Notes: generated from the letters alone by a model not told the origin. A stretch of 64,000 nucleotides of DNA from Candidatus Binatia bacterium (GCA_023150935.1 JAKLJW010000001.1:329877-393876); one strand, 5' to 3'. Positions 48,188-56,420 are shown, counted from the stretch's first letter. Program-made: numbers and translations.

Positions 48188-49914
48188 TCATGCCGAGAAT
48201 GACGACATCGGAAGCGTTGGTCGAAACGCTGGTGGCCGAAGGCGTACGGACGGTCTTCGGCATCGTCGGCAGCGCGTATATGGATGCACTCGACCTGTTC
48301 CCGGCCGCCGGTATCCGGTTCGTCTCGGTGGCGCACGAGCAGGCCGCCGCGCACGCCGCTGACGGTCTCGCGCGTGTAACCGGGCGCCCTCAGGCATGCA
48401 TCGCGCAGAATGGGCCGGGGGTAGCCAACTTCGTGTCGGCAACCGCGGCGGCGTTCTGGGCGCACAGCCCGCTGGTCGTGCTCAGTCCGGAGACCGGCAC
48501 CCTGGGCATCGGCACCGGCGGCTTCCAGGAACTCGACCAGATGCCGTGGTTTCAGGCCTGCACGAAGTACCAGGTGCGGGTGAACCGTCCGGAGCGTATG
48601 GCGGAGCTGGCGCGGCGCTGTTTCCAGATCGCCAAGGCCGAGATGGGGCCGACGCAACTGAACATTCCGCGGGATTACTTCTACGGGGAGTTCGACGCGG
48701 AGATCTTTCGCAGTCCCGAGGTCGAACGCGGTGCGGGGTCGGAGAGCGACCTTGCCGAAGCGGTGCGGTTGCTGGCGGCGGCGAGGTTCCCGGTGATCCT
48801 GTCCGGCGGCGGCGTGGTCATGGCCGACGGCGTCGAAGAGACGAAGGCGCTCGCCGAGTACCTGACCGCGCCGGTGGTCAGCACGTACCTTCACAACGAC
48901 TCGTTTCCCTGGACGCACGCACTCGGCGTTGGGCCGATCGGCTACTGCGGCTCGCAAGCGGCGATGCGGATTCTGGCGCAGGCCGACGTTGTACTTGCGC
49001 TCGGCACGCGCCTCGGACCGTTCGGAACCCTGCCGCAGTACGGCATCGAGTACTGGCCAAAGCAGGCGAAGGTCGTCCAGGTCGATGCCGACCCGCGACA
49101 GCTCGGGCGCAGCCGGCGGGTCGATCTGGCGATTGCCGCCGATGCGCGGGCGTTTGCGGGAGCGCTCCTGGCGCGGTTGCGGGGTGCGCATGGGGCACGC
49201 GAGAAAGACGCCGCGCGCCTGGCCGTGGTCGAGCGCGAAAAAGGGGCGTGGCAGGCGGAGCTCGATCGCTGGGCGGCGGCGCCGTCGCGTCTCATGCACC
49301 CGCGCGCTTTCCTGACCGAACTGGCCGCCGCGCTCCCGGCGAACGCGGTCGTTACCACGGACGTCGGCAACACCTGCTCGATGGCGAACAGCTACGTGCG
49401 GCCCGCTAACCCGCGCCAGTTTCTAGCGGCGCTGAGCTGGGGCAACTGCGGAATTGCCTACGGGCTCGCACTCGGCGCCAGGGTGGGCCGTCCGGACCAG
49501 CCCGTCTTCGCGCTTCAAGGTGACGGCGCGTACGGGATCAGCGGCCTGGCCGAGGTGATGACGGCGGTGCGCGAAGCGATTCCGGTGATTGCAGTTGTCG
49601 CCAACAACAACCAGTGGGGAGCGGAGAAGAAGAACCAGATCGACTACTACGACAACCGCTTCGTCGGCACGAACCTGCAGAACCCGGACTTCGCACAGAT
49701 CGGCCGCGATATGGGCGCCGAGGGGTACCGGGTCGAGCGTGCCGGCGACGTGCGCGAGGCGGTCGACGCCGCGGTGCGCAGCGGCCGGCCGGCAGTGATC
49801 GACGCCATCATTGACGGTGCCGCCGAGGTTCTGGCGGAGCCCTTCCGGCGCGATGCGCTAAAGCCGCCGGTGCGGCTGCTGGAGAAGTACAAACACCTGG
49901 CGGCGAGGGCCTGA
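48184..49914 (+). CDS. xsc: Sulfoacetaldehyde acetyltransferase (Xsc), thiamine diphosphate enzyme
   Basis: 576 residues, close to known Xsc (~590). Thiamine glutamate Glu52 (VAHEQAAAHAADG), GGFQELDQM as in Xsc, THALGVGPIGYCGSQAAM, LGTRLGPFGTLPQYGIEYWP, and the metal motif GDG at 446-448 with NN near 472. The C-terminal EPFRRDALKPPV closely follows the Xsc ending EPFRRDAMKKPV. Converts sulfoacetaldehyde and phosphate to acetyl phosphate and sulfite, feeding carbon from taurine or isethionate. Acetolactate synthase-like alternatives are less likely. No pta or sulfite exporter is adjacent. Confidence 0.75.
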   Translation: MIMPRMTTSEALVETLVAEGVRTVFGIVGSAYMDALDLFPAAGIRFVSVAHEQAAAHAADGLARVTGRPQACIAQNGPGVANFVSATAAAFWAHSPLVVLSPETGTLGIGTGGFQELDQMPWFQACTKYQVRVNRPERMAELARRCFQIAKAEMGPTQLNIPRDYFYGEFDAEIFRSPEVERGAGSESDLAEAVRLLAAARFPVILSGGGVVMADGVEETKALAEYLTAPVVSTYLHNDSFPWTHALGVGPIGYCGSQAAMRILAQADVVLALGTRLGPFGTLPQYGIEYWPKQAKVVQVDADPRQLGRSRRVDLAIAADARAFAGALLARLRGAHGAREKDAARLAVVEREKGAWQAELDRWAAAPSRLMHPRAFLTELAAALPANAVVTTDVGNTCSMANSYVRPANPRQFLAALSWGNCGIAYGLALGARVGRPDQPVFALQGDGAYGISGLAEVMTAVREAIPVIAVVANNNQWGAEKKNQIDYYDNRFVGTNLQNPDFAQIGRDMGAEGYRVERAGDVREAVDAAVRSGRPAVIDAIIDGAAEVLAEPFRRDALKPPVRLLEKYKHLAARA

Positions 49915-49928
49915 GGGCCCTCAGGCCC
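49907..49928. terminator. 22-bp perfect palindrome across the xsc stop codon
   Basis: GGGCCTGAGGG (49907-49917) is immediately followed by its exact reverse complement CCCTCAGGCCC (49918-49928). The xsc TGA (49912-49914) is inside the left arm. It lies between xsc and the convergent FUN14 gene and may serve as a bidirectional terminator despite lacking a U-tract. Confidence 0.5.
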
Positions 49929-49962
49929 CCATGACTGCCACGCAGAATGCCGAGCCAGGAAA

Positions 49963-50295
49963 TCACCCGAGCTTGAAGCCGATGGCGAAGCCGGCGGCGA
50001 AGCCGCCGCCGAAGGGGAGATTCGCCGCCAGCATGTCCCACACACGCTGGGCCAGCGTCACGCCGCCTTCGTCGCTCCATGCCGCTTCGGCGGTGTGCTG
50101 CACATGTTCCCAGCGGACCTCGACGAAGCCGTAGTAGACCAGGACCTGGATCGCGATGAACAGCAGGCCGAGACCGAACGCTACCAGCTTGGTGAGCTTC
50201 TTGGCGGCGTAGCCGACAACGGCTCCCGCGACGCTACCGAACCCGAGGGGCGCGAGCGCGGGTCCGAAGAGTTGGTTTACGTCGAGGCCACCCAT
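49963..50295 (-). CDS. FUN14 domain protein
   Basis: 110 residues from ATG 50295. FUN14 pattern: GFGSVAGAVVGYAAKKLTKLVAFGLGLLFIAIQVLVYYGFVEV compressed into two membrane helices, and C-terminal LPFGGGFAAGFAIGFKLG. Eukaryotic members are mitochondrial mitophagy receptors; bacterial members are small membrane proteins of unknown role. Between convergent xsc and upstream NicO; separated from NicO by a strong hairpin. Confidence 0.8.
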   Translation of the reverse strand: MGGLDVNQLFGPALAPLGFGSVAGAVVGYAAKKLTKLVAFGLGLLFIAIQVLVYYGFVEVRWEHVQHTAEAAWSDEGGVTLAQRVWDMLAANLPFGGGFAAGFAIGFKLG

Positions 50296-50360
50296 CCCGC
50301 TTTCCCAGCATGGCTCAGGCGTAGAGGTCAAGCCCTTCCGGGACCTGACGGGAGCGTGGT

Positions 50361-50392
50361 CGCGCCCGGGCACCGCCGCATCCCCGGGCGCG
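50361..50392 (-). terminator. 10-bp GC hairpin downstream of the NicO gene
   Basis: CGCGCCCGGG (50361-50370) and CCCGGGCGCG (50383-50392) form a perfect 10-bp stem with a 12-nt loop, starting 19 bases after the NicO stop on the minus strand. No U-tract. It may end or attenuate transcription before FUN14. Confidence 0.5.
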
Positions 50393-50410
50393 CGCCCAGC
50401 CGCGCTCCGC

Positions 50411-51166
50411 TCACAGGTTCCCCGGGGCCGCGATTTCGTAGGCCATCAGCAACCCGACCACAATGCTGAACAGGCCGGCGGCAGCCCGGACACCGTTATG
50501 CACGGCCGCGAAGCGCATCGCGCACATGCGGGCCGGTAAGCCGACGAGCAGACTCATTGCGAGCATCCCCCCCACCGAACCCATCCCGAAGACCGCAACG
50601 TACGCCATGCCGAGCCACGGCGACGGAATCGTCGACAGCACGAGTAACATCAAGGCCGCGCTCCCGGCGCCGCCGTGGAGCAGGCCAACCAACAACGGAC
50701 GCGTTGCGAGGGACGGCGTGTGGTGCATACCGGAGGCCGGGTCGTTGGCGTCATCGTGCACGTGCGGGTGGAAGTGAATCTTCTTGCCATGGCGATGCGG
50801 GTGGGCGTGGACACGTCCGCCACGGAGCAATCGACGCAAGACGTTGGCGCCAAGGACAATGAGTACGGCCGCGACGCCGAGATCGAGCATGCGTGCGACC
50901 CGCGGGCCGATATCCAGGCCGACACCGATGACCAGCAAACCGGCAAGCAGCAGCGCCAGGGTATGGCCGATGCCCCACATCAGGCCCACCCGCGTGGAGC
51001 TTCCAAGGCTGCGATGTTCACTGACGATTGCCCACACCGCCGCGATGTGGTCGACATCCAGGGCGTGCCGTAGCCCGAAGAACAGACCGAGTCCGAGAAC
51101 GGAAGGGGCCGAGAGTCCCTCCGCAAGCGGCGCCAGGAGTACACCCAGCATCGTCGTAACCAGCAT
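50411..51166 (-). CDS. NicO/UreH-type nickel-cobalt transporter
   Basis: 251 residues from ATG 51166 (GGGAGG nine bases upstream). Signature GLRHALDVDHIAAVWAI carries the H-x4-D-H metal motif of NiCoT/RcnA-type permeases, and GLLHGGAGSAALMLLV is the second signature. About six membrane helices. A cytoplasmic or periplasmic loop is His-rich (HAHPHRHGKKIHFHPHVHDD). Direction (uptake for urease/hydrogenase versus efflux) is not evident; no nickel enzyme is in the window. Confidence 0.82.
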   Translation of the reverse strand: MLVTTMLGVLLAPLAEGLSAPSVLGLGLFFGLRHALDVDHIAAVWAIVSEHRSLGSSTRVGLMWGIGHTLALLLAGLLVIGVGLDIGPRVARMLDLGVAAVLIVLGANVLRRLLRGGRVHAHPHRHGKKIHFHPHVHDDANDPASGMHHTPSLATRPLLVGLLHGGAGSAALMLLVLSTIPSPWLGMAYVAVFGMGSVGGMLAMSLLVGLPARMCAMRFAAVHNGVRAAAGLFSIVVGLLMAYEIAAPGNL

Positions 51167-51426
51167 TGCCGTCCGCCTCCCGCAGCCGTACCTTCCCGGA
51201 CGCCGAACTGGCCACACCCTCGCAGAGGAGGGGCGTGGAGTACAACTCCGGGCTGTCGTCCACGCGTTGCCGTCGCGCGCCCGGGAGCAGCGGTAACCTC
51301 CGGCCACCGGCGCCGTTGCGCCGATCGGCGCCAGCACATGTTCCCGCCTTCGCGGTTTCGAAGGGCGCCGAAACGTGAGAAAAAGGCGGCAGGAGGATTT
51401 TCGCTACTCCCTCCCGGAGGTGGCCT
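51167..51426. other. Divergent intergenic region with hairpin and palindrome
   Basis: 260 nt between the NicO gene (minus) and an exported protein (plus). It contains an imperfect hairpin CCACACCCTC (51212-51221) with GAGGGGCGTGG (51228-51238), which would lie ~45-75 nt 5' of the NicO start, and a perfect 14-bp palindrome GCGCCGATCGGCGC (51318-51331). I looked for a cobalamin riboswitch core and did not find one. Confidence 0.4.
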
Positions 51427-51429
51427 GTG

Positions 51430-51867
51430 ATGCGCGCGCTGGTTCGTATGCTGGTCGTTCTCGCCGGCCTGGTCGGTCCCGCCGTCGCTTACGGGCAGGT
51501 GGGGCTGAAGCCGGGTGTTCCCATCGGTGTGCTGCTCGAAGGTTACCTCGGGCAGGGACCCGCCGGGGTAGTGCCGGTGGTTCGCTGGACAATCGAAGCG
51601 CAGAGGAAGACGTACACGTTCACGGCCACGAAGCTCGAGGTGCGCACCGGAAACACTTCGTATATGGACATCATTAACGCGCTCGACGGCTACCCCGTAA
51701 ACCTGACCTTCTTCGGCGAGCAGCTCGGTCGGGTAATCGCCGCGGGGCCGGACACCAGGCTGAGTATTATCGGCAATATTCAGACCGGAGGCGGCGCTCG
51801 CTACCTGATCATCAGTTCTGTCACGGCCGAATCGGCGTCGACGCCCGCAGCGGGAAAGGGGTCGTGA
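51430..51867 (+). CDS. Exported protein of unknown function
   Basis: 145 residues from ATG 51430 (GTG 51427 just before it; GGAGG at 51416-51420). Signal peptide MRALVRMLVVLAGLVGPAVAYG. The mature part is beta-rich: VPIGVLLEGYLGQGP, RKTYTFTATKLEV, PVNLTFFGEQLGRVI, RYLIISSVTAES, with no cysteine. I do not recognise a family. A GC hairpin follows it 14 nt after the stop. Confidence 0.6.
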   Translation: MRALVRMLVVLAGLVGPAVAYGQVGLKPGVPIGVLLEGYLGQGPAGVVPVVRWTIEAQRKTYTFTATKLEVRTGNTSYMDIINALDGYPVNLTFFGEQLGRVIAAGPDTRLSIIGNIQTGGGARYLIISSVTAESASTPAAGKGS

Positions 51868-51880
51868 GGCGGGCCGACTT

Positions 51881-51908
51881 CCCGGGGCCGACGGTCGAGT
51901 GCCCCGGG
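51881..51908 (+). terminator. 8-bp GC hairpin after the exported-protein gene
   Basis: CCCGGGGC (51881-51888) pairs perfectly with GCCCCGGG (51901-51908) over a 12-nt loop, 14 nt after the upstream stop. No U-tract. Confidence 0.4.
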
Positions 51909-52006
51909 GTGGGAAGGGAAGGGCAGGCAAGTGCGCGTACCCACTGTCGCGACGCACCGGCGGCGGCCGTGGGTCGGCGCTTGCCCATGAAACCGTTTGC
52001 GCCGCG

Positions 52007-52645
52007 ATGAGTTCCGTCGGCGATTCGGTCTCATTCCAGCATTACCTGCTGGGGTTGTTCGCGGTCGCGAACAACCTCTCCGCCCTCGGCCTTTTCCTCG
52101 GCATTTGTCAGGGCCGGCCCCGCGCCGAGCAACTCAAGCTCTGCAACATCGCCACGTTGACGGCATTCCTCACGATGACGGTCACGCTGGTCACCGGACA
52201 ACTCATCCTCGAGTTCTTCGAGATCAGTCTGACCGCGTTCCGGATTGCCGGCGGGATCCTCCTGTGTACCTCGGGTATGGCCATGCTCAATGCCAAGCCG
52301 CAGCGCGTCGAAGATCAGGGAACGAACGACCTGTCGCGGGTGATCTCGGTGGCCATTATCCCCATCGGCATTCCCCTGACCACGGGGGGCGGGACGATTT
52401 CGACGATCATCCTGTTCTCGAGCCGGCTGACCGATTGGCCGGTGACGCTGCGTCTGTTCGCGGCGATCGTCGTCATGACCGGAATTATCTACCTGATCTT
52501 CCGGTACTCGACTGAGTTGTTGCACCTGCTCGGCCATCTTGGCATGAGCGCACTCGTCCGCATCATGGGATTGATCACCCTCGCGCTGGGCGTACAGTTC
52601 ATTCTCAGCGGACTGGCGAAGTTCTTCCCCGGCCTTACCTCCTGA
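52007..52645 (+). CDS. MarC family integral membrane protein
   Basis: 212 residues from ATG 52007. Six hydrophobic helices in the MarC pattern: FAVANNLSALGLFLGI (related to the NPIG/NPxG helix), RIAGGILLCTSGMAML, and AIIPIGIPLTTGGGTISTII, a variant of the family AxPLLAGPGaI motif. The family was once linked to multiple antibiotic resistance but its transport function is unproven. No Shine-Dalgarno is obvious; a longer frame from 51899 is less likely to be real. Confidence 0.8.
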   Translation: MSSVGDSVSFQHYLLGLFAVANNLSALGLFLGICQGRPRAEQLKLCNIATLTAFLTMTVTLVTGQLILEFFEISLTAFRIAGGILLCTSGMAMLNAKPQRVEDQGTNDLSRVISVAIIPIGIPLTTGGGTISTIILFSSRLTDWPVTLRLFAAIVVMTGIIYLIFRYSTELLHLLGHLGMSALVRIMGLITLALGVQFILSGLAKFFPGLTS

Positions 52646-52776
52646 CCCGCCGCGATCGAGACGCCTGGTTTCCTATGAAGCGCCGTCGGCGCGAAGCTTC
52701 CGGGCGCGTGCGGATTCCACCTCGCTTCGGCCGCTGCTATCAAGCGTAGTGTACCTTGAAGGCTGGGGAGGACTGC

Positions 52777-53007
52777 ATGCCTATTTACGAGTATCGGTGT
52801 CATGGTTGCGGCAGGGTTTTCGAGGAGTTGACCCTGTCGGCGGGGACGGCGATCGAGGTGCGTTGCCGGCACTGCGACGGCACGGACGTCGCGCGCCTGT
52901 TGTCGCCTTTCGCGGTTGGCGCCAACGATCCCGCGGCGGCGGCGATCGAGGCCGGTCCGTGTGGCGGCTGCGGAGCCGCGCAGCGGGGCGCGTGCGGTAT
53001 TGAGTAA
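52777..53007 (+). CDS. FmdB-type zinc ribbon protein
   Basis: 76 residues from ATG 52777. MPIYEYRCHGCGRVFE, then CRHCDGTD, form the four-cysteine FmdB zinc ribbon; a C-terminal tail adds CGGCGAAQRGAC. Putative regulatory or accessory protein, function unknown. 38 nt upstream of the aminoacyl-transferase gene. Confidence 0.85.
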   Translation: MPIYEYRCHGCGRVFEELTLSAGTAIEVRCRHCDGTDVARLLSPFAVGANDPAAAAIEAGPCGGCGAAQRGACGIE

Positions 53008-53045
53008 CCACCCGGGTTGCGCGACCCTCGATATGGGAGCATACG

Positions 53046-53792
53046 GTGCGCCGCCTAACTGCCGATCCCCCGGAATGGTTGGTCCACGACGGCCTGTCGG
53101 CGTGTGTGTATCTCCCGGGCGAGACCGCACGGCTGCCGCTGCGTATGCCGGCCCGGATGCTGAACGCGCGGGATCTCGCAGCGCGCCTGGCCGCGGGTGA
53201 CCGGCGTCAGGGAGTGCTGCTTTATCGACCCAGTTGCCCGACCTGCCGAGCTTGCGAGCCGATCCGGATCGACGTCGACCGTTTCGTTCCCGACCGGACG
53301 CAAAGGCGCGTGTGGCGGCGCGGCGAGGCTCTGATCGAAACCCGCGTGCAGCGGCCCGAGGTGACCGCCGAGAAGGTCCGCCTCTATAATCGACACAAGG
53401 CCGAACGGGGTCTGCTGGTGGGAACCGACCTGCTCGATGCCCCGGAATACGAGCAGTTCCTGGTCGAGACTTGTGCGAACACGCTGGAACTCGTTTACCG
53501 CGTGAATGGCGCCTTAGTCGGGGTCGCAGTGGCGGACCGTGCCGCAGACGCGCTTTCCGCGGTTTATTGCTTCTTCGATCCGGATCGGTCGGGTCTGAGT
53601 CCGGGGACCTATTCGATCCTCAAACAGATAGAACTCTGCCGGGCCTGGGGCCTGCGCTACCTCTATCTCGGCCTGTATGTGGGTGCCTGCCGCGCGCTCG
53701 CTTACAAGGCTCGCTACGTTCCGCACGAGCGCCTGGTGGCCGGCGAGTGGTGCCGCTTCGAGGGTCATCCGCCGTTGCCTTCGCACACGTAG
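53046..53792 (+). CDS. bpt: Leucyl/arginyl-tRNA--protein transferase (Bpt/Ate1 family)
   Basis: 248 residues, GTG start. N-terminal CVYLPGETARLPLRMP, cysteine motif YRPSCPTCRACEPIRIDV, then VAVADRAADALSAVYCFFDPD and SILKQIELCRAWGLRYLYLGLYV. Transfers leucine (Bpt) or arginine (Ate) to the N-terminus of substrate proteins, marking them for ClpAP degradation. Bacterial members are usually Bpt. Its last 28 nt overlap the convergent glycosyltransferase gene. Confidence 0.85.
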   Translation: MRRLTADPPEWLVHDGLSACVYLPGETARLPLRMPARMLNARDLAARLAAGDRRQGVLLYRPSCPTCRACEPIRIDVDRFVPDRTQRRVWRRGEALIETRVQRPEVTAEKVRLYNRHKAERGLLVGTDLLDAPEYEQFLVETCANTLELVYRVNGALVGVAVADRAADALSAVYCFFDPDRSGLSPGTYSILKQIELCRAWGLRYLYLGLYVGACRALAYKARYVPHERLVAGEWCRFEGHPPLPSHT

Positions 53793-54865
53793 CTCGCCAG
53801 CAGGCGCGCCGCGTGCTCGGCGCCGGATACGTCGGCGCCCGGTGCCGGCGGTGACGAGTTCCATGCCCTGTCTAACGCGGCTTCCCAGCGGCCGGCGCGC
53901 AGGTCGGCATTGCTGACGAAAGCGTGCTGCAGGTGACGTCGAATGGCGTCCACCAGCACGGGGTATTCGGCGAAGCGGCCGCGGTCGGTGTAGACCATCG
54001 GTGTCCCGCTGGCGATGCAGTCGGCGACGATGCCGTAGCCGGGCTTGGTGATTACCGCGTCGACGGCGGCGACGAGGTCTTCGTAACGAAGGCCCGCTGC
54101 CGCCATCTGCGCGTTGGACACGTAAGGGCAGGGCGGTGCGCTCCCGGCGGCGGACTGGGTGGTGAGGTAGGTTACGCCGCGCCGTTCGACGACACGCGCG
54201 AGATCGAGTCCAATGCCACCGAAGGAGAGCAGCACGATGCGGTCATGGTGCGGCAGTCCGAGGCGGCGGCGGACCTCGGCGCGGGGGACCGTGGCATGTC
54301 GGGCTACGGCGGGAAGGTCGCGAATGCGGGGGAAGGCGGCCAGATCGCCGTGCCATGGCAGGCGGAGCAGGAGCGTGGCACGCGCGTACGATGCGCGCAG
54401 CGCACCGATCGCGTCGCGAAAGCCGGGCAAATTGCGAGCGTAGTCGGCGTATATCCAGTCCCACGAGAAGTTGGCCATGCCGATGCCCGGAACGTCGAGT
54501 TCGGCGGCCACGTCGAAGGCCAGTGCGGGAATGTCGGCCAGAACGGCGGCAGGGCGAAGGTGCGCTACCGCGGCGACCTCGGCGGCCACGACCTCGGGTG
54601 CGCGAGCGAGGAATGCCGTCGCCGCAACCAGCGTCGCCTCCGGGTCGAGGGAGAGGCTGTCGTGCTGGACAACGCACACATCGAGAGCCACGGCGGCGGA
54701 CGCGAATGGTTCGCCGAGTTCGGCGCGCAAGAACCACAGCGGCACGGGAGTGCGCAATACGAGCGGCACGTCGGGGCGCAGGCGGCGGAATGCGCGCAGG
54801 ACCGTACACACCCGCACGGCATGACCGAAGCCGTGCCCGGAGACGTAGACGAGCAGCGAACGCAC
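53765..54865 (-). CDS. MurG-like glycosyltransferase (GT-B fold)
   Basis: 366 residues. N-terminal LLVYVSGHGFGHAVRVCTVLRAF is the glycine/histidine loop typical of predicted MurG-like transferases and of the N-terminal part of plant arabinokinases. GIGMANFSWDWIY and the C-terminal donor region ITKPGYGIVADCIASGTPMVYTDRGRFAEYPVL (in parts) support a nucleotide-sugar enzyme. Acceptor unknown. Convergent overlap of 28 nt with bpt. Confidence 0.7.
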   Translation of the reverse strand: MRSLLVYVSGHGFGHAVRVCTVLRAFRRLRPDVPLVLRTPVPLWFLRAELGEPFASAAVALDVCVVQHDSLSLDPEATLVAATAFLARAPEVVAAEVAAVAHLRPAAVLADIPALAFDVAAELDVPGIGMANFSWDWIYADYARNLPGFRDAIGALRASYARATLLLRLPWHGDLAAFPRIRDLPAVARHATVPRAEVRRRLGLPHHDRIVLLSFGGIGLDLARVVERRGVTYLTTQSAAGSAPPCPYVSNAQMAAAGLRYEDLVAAVDAVITKPGYGIVADCIASGTPMVYTDRGRFAEYPVLVDAIRRHLQHAFVSNADLRAGRWEAALDRAWNSSPPAPGADVSGAEHAARLLASYVCEGNGG

Positions 54866-54985
54866 GCGCCAACCCTAGCGGCAAAGTCAATCTAATGGCC
54901 ATGGGCCGCCGTGGTGAACCCCGATTGTCCGCGGTTGCTACCGTCGGCCCGCGGCCGGTCGCGTCGCGCGGCTGTGGGGTTGAGG

Positions 54986-55411
54986 TCAGTGCGCCGTGAC
55001 GTTGGCCCCGACGGTTTCCAGGGAGATAAGCGGTCGCGAGGTACCGAAGCGGTCGCGCAGATCCTCGAACCGATGTTCCTGCTCGATCGCGTCGACGCCC
55101 TGCGTCTGGTCGAGGATGACCATCAGGTGGGGGCGGCCACGGGAGTCGTCGAAGCACACGGTCGAGTGGGTTTGATGGGTGCAGGTCGTTCCCGGGTCCA
55201 GGAAGCGGACACCGGCGATGGCGTGGCAGCAAACGTGGGCGTGGATGCTGGACTGGCACCAGTGAGCCCACCCGTCGACGACTTCGAGGTTTTCGATGTT
55301 ACCGAGTATCTCGGCGAAGCCCACGGCGTTGCGGAGCACGAAGCGGACGTGCCCAAGGCGGCGGCAGGCTCTCAGGACGTCCTCGGTGAATTCGACACGC
55401 GTATCGGACAT
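54986..55411 (-). CDS. ChuX/HutX-like putative heme-utilisation protein
   Basis: 141 residues from ATG 55411, six bases after AAGGAGG. Remote resemblance to HutX/ChuX: LGHVRFVLRNAVGFAEILGN, then SSIHAHVCCHAIAGVRFLD where HutX has SGHI-x-CxxIalie, then HSTVCFDDSRGRPHLMVILD where HutX has a SVLFFN-G-MFKVFL strand pair. Several His and Cys could bind heme or metal. The promoter contains a Fur box, so iron control is likely; the heme role is inference and identity is low. Confidence 0.6.
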   Translation of the reverse strand: MSDTRVEFTEDVLRACRRLGHVRFVLRNAVGFAEILGNIENLEVVDGWAHWCQSSIHAHVCCHAIAGVRFLDPGTTCTHQTHSTVCFDDSRGRPHLMVILDQTQGVDAIEQEHRFEDLRDRFGTSRPLISLETVGANVTAH

Positions 55412-55429
55412 ACGATCCTCCTTCCGCAG

Positions 55430-55459
55430 ATGATATTGATAATCATTTTCATTTGTCAA
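55430..55459 (-). promoter_or_regulatory. Promoter with overlapping Fur box for the ChuX-like gene
   Basis: Minus strand: TTGACA (55459-55454), 18-nt spacer, TATCAT (55435-55430). Inside it, TGATAATCATTTTCA (55437-55451) is a 7-1-7 Fur box, and an overlapping copy TGATATTGATAATCA lies at 55431-55445. A repressor bound here would cover the spacer and -10. Start of transcription near 55423. Confidence 0.7.
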
Positions 55460-55526
55460 GCGGCCACCGTTTTCTTTGTGCCGTCGCTCTCGGGGGCCGC
55501 CGCAACGACAACAATGGGTGTTGCCG

Positions 55527-56420
55527 TCAGCTCGGGTCTCGCTCGTCCCGCTCGATGAACGCGCAGGCGAGAACGGCGTCCACATCCCTCGCGTCGAGTG
55601 CGCCGTCGGCGATCGGGTCGACCCCACACGCCGTGGAAGGCCTGCCCAGAGACGCCACCGCGGCGACGAAATCCGCGCCGCTCACGGCGCCGTCGCAGTT
55701 GGCATCGCAGCCGGCAAGTCCCACCACGGTCGGGGTGGCCGATGGGATTGGCAGCGGCGTTATGGTGGGCGACGGGGTCGTGGAGGGCGAGGCGGTGGCG
55801 CCGTTCGTCGGCGTCGGGGCCATGCTGGCCGACGGCGACGGCGAAGGACTCGCCGAAGGAGAGGGGGCCTGGGTCTCCGTTGGCGTGGGCTCGCGACTGC
55901 CATTGCTCAGCGAAAGCACGAAGACCTCGGATGGCTCGTAGAAACGCGAGGTCGTCGTCAGGCGAAAGCGGACCTTGAAGGTGCCCCGTTGGCCCCGCTG
56001 TACCGCAACCTGCCAGGACGGATGGAGGTGAATGCCTGGCGCGGTGCCGATAGTCGCCCGTGCTCCCGCGGAGTTGAGAACGCTACTGCCCACCTTGACC
56101 GAGACGCCCGGATCCAGCGCGACGATTTCCATCGTCACCTGAGTGCGATCGCGAAGCAGGAAGAAACCCTGTGCGGGACGATCGCTCGCAGCAACATTGA
56201 AACCCGGATTGGTGTTCCCGTACAGGCAGCGGTCGGCGACACAGATACTCTCGAAGACCTCAGTCGGGGTCGAGAAATCGTAGTCCACGGTCAGCGTCCC
56301 ACCGCGCGCCATGGTGGAAAAGAGCAACATGTCGGCATGCGTGGCCTGGCCGCACGCACGGTCCGGCGCGAGAGTCAGCCCCGCCAATAGAATAGCGACA
56401 AGTGGCAGTCGGCGATTCAT
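55527..56420 (-). CDS. Secreted HxD/STxxxGG-domain protein with dockerin-like tail (paralog 1)
   Basis: 297 residues from ATG 56420 (GAGG nine bases upstream). Signal peptide ends ACGQ. The ~165-residue domain shared with the genes at 56503 and 58040 follows: THADMLLFSTMARGG, VDYDF, NPGF, VTMEIVALDPGVSVKV, IHLHPSWQV, FRLTTTSRFYEPSE. Then a Ser/Thr/Pro linker (PSPSASPSPSPSASMAP) and a C-terminal dockerin-like repeat with calcium loop DANCDGAVSGADF. The fold resembles, by memory, the secreted all3515-type proteins of cyanobacterial Zur regulons. Metal binding by the His residues is inference. Confidence 0.7.
   Translation of the reverse strand: MNRRLPLVAILLAGLTLAPDRACGQATHADMLLFSTMARGGTLTVDYDFSTPTEVFESICVADRCLYGNTNPGFNVAASDRPAQGFFLLRDRTQVTMEIVALDPGVSVKVGSSVLNSAGARATIGTAPGIHLHPSWQVAVQRGQRGTFKVRFRLTTTSRFYEPSEVFVLSLSNGSREPTPTETQAPSPSASPSPSPSASMAPTPTNGATASPSTTPSPTITPLPIPSATPTVVGLAGCDANCDGAVSGADFVAAVASLGRPSTACGVDPIADGALDARDVDAVLACAFIERDERDPS

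Noticed and set aside
51321..51328. Repeated octamer CCGATCGG (also at 12061 and 48936)
   Set aside because: A few copies in 64 kb is about what GC-rich sequence gives by chance.
51167..51426. Cobalamin or NiCo riboswitch upstream of the NicO gene
   Set aside because: I found no B12-box consensus or conserved core. Only a short imperfect hairpin is visible.
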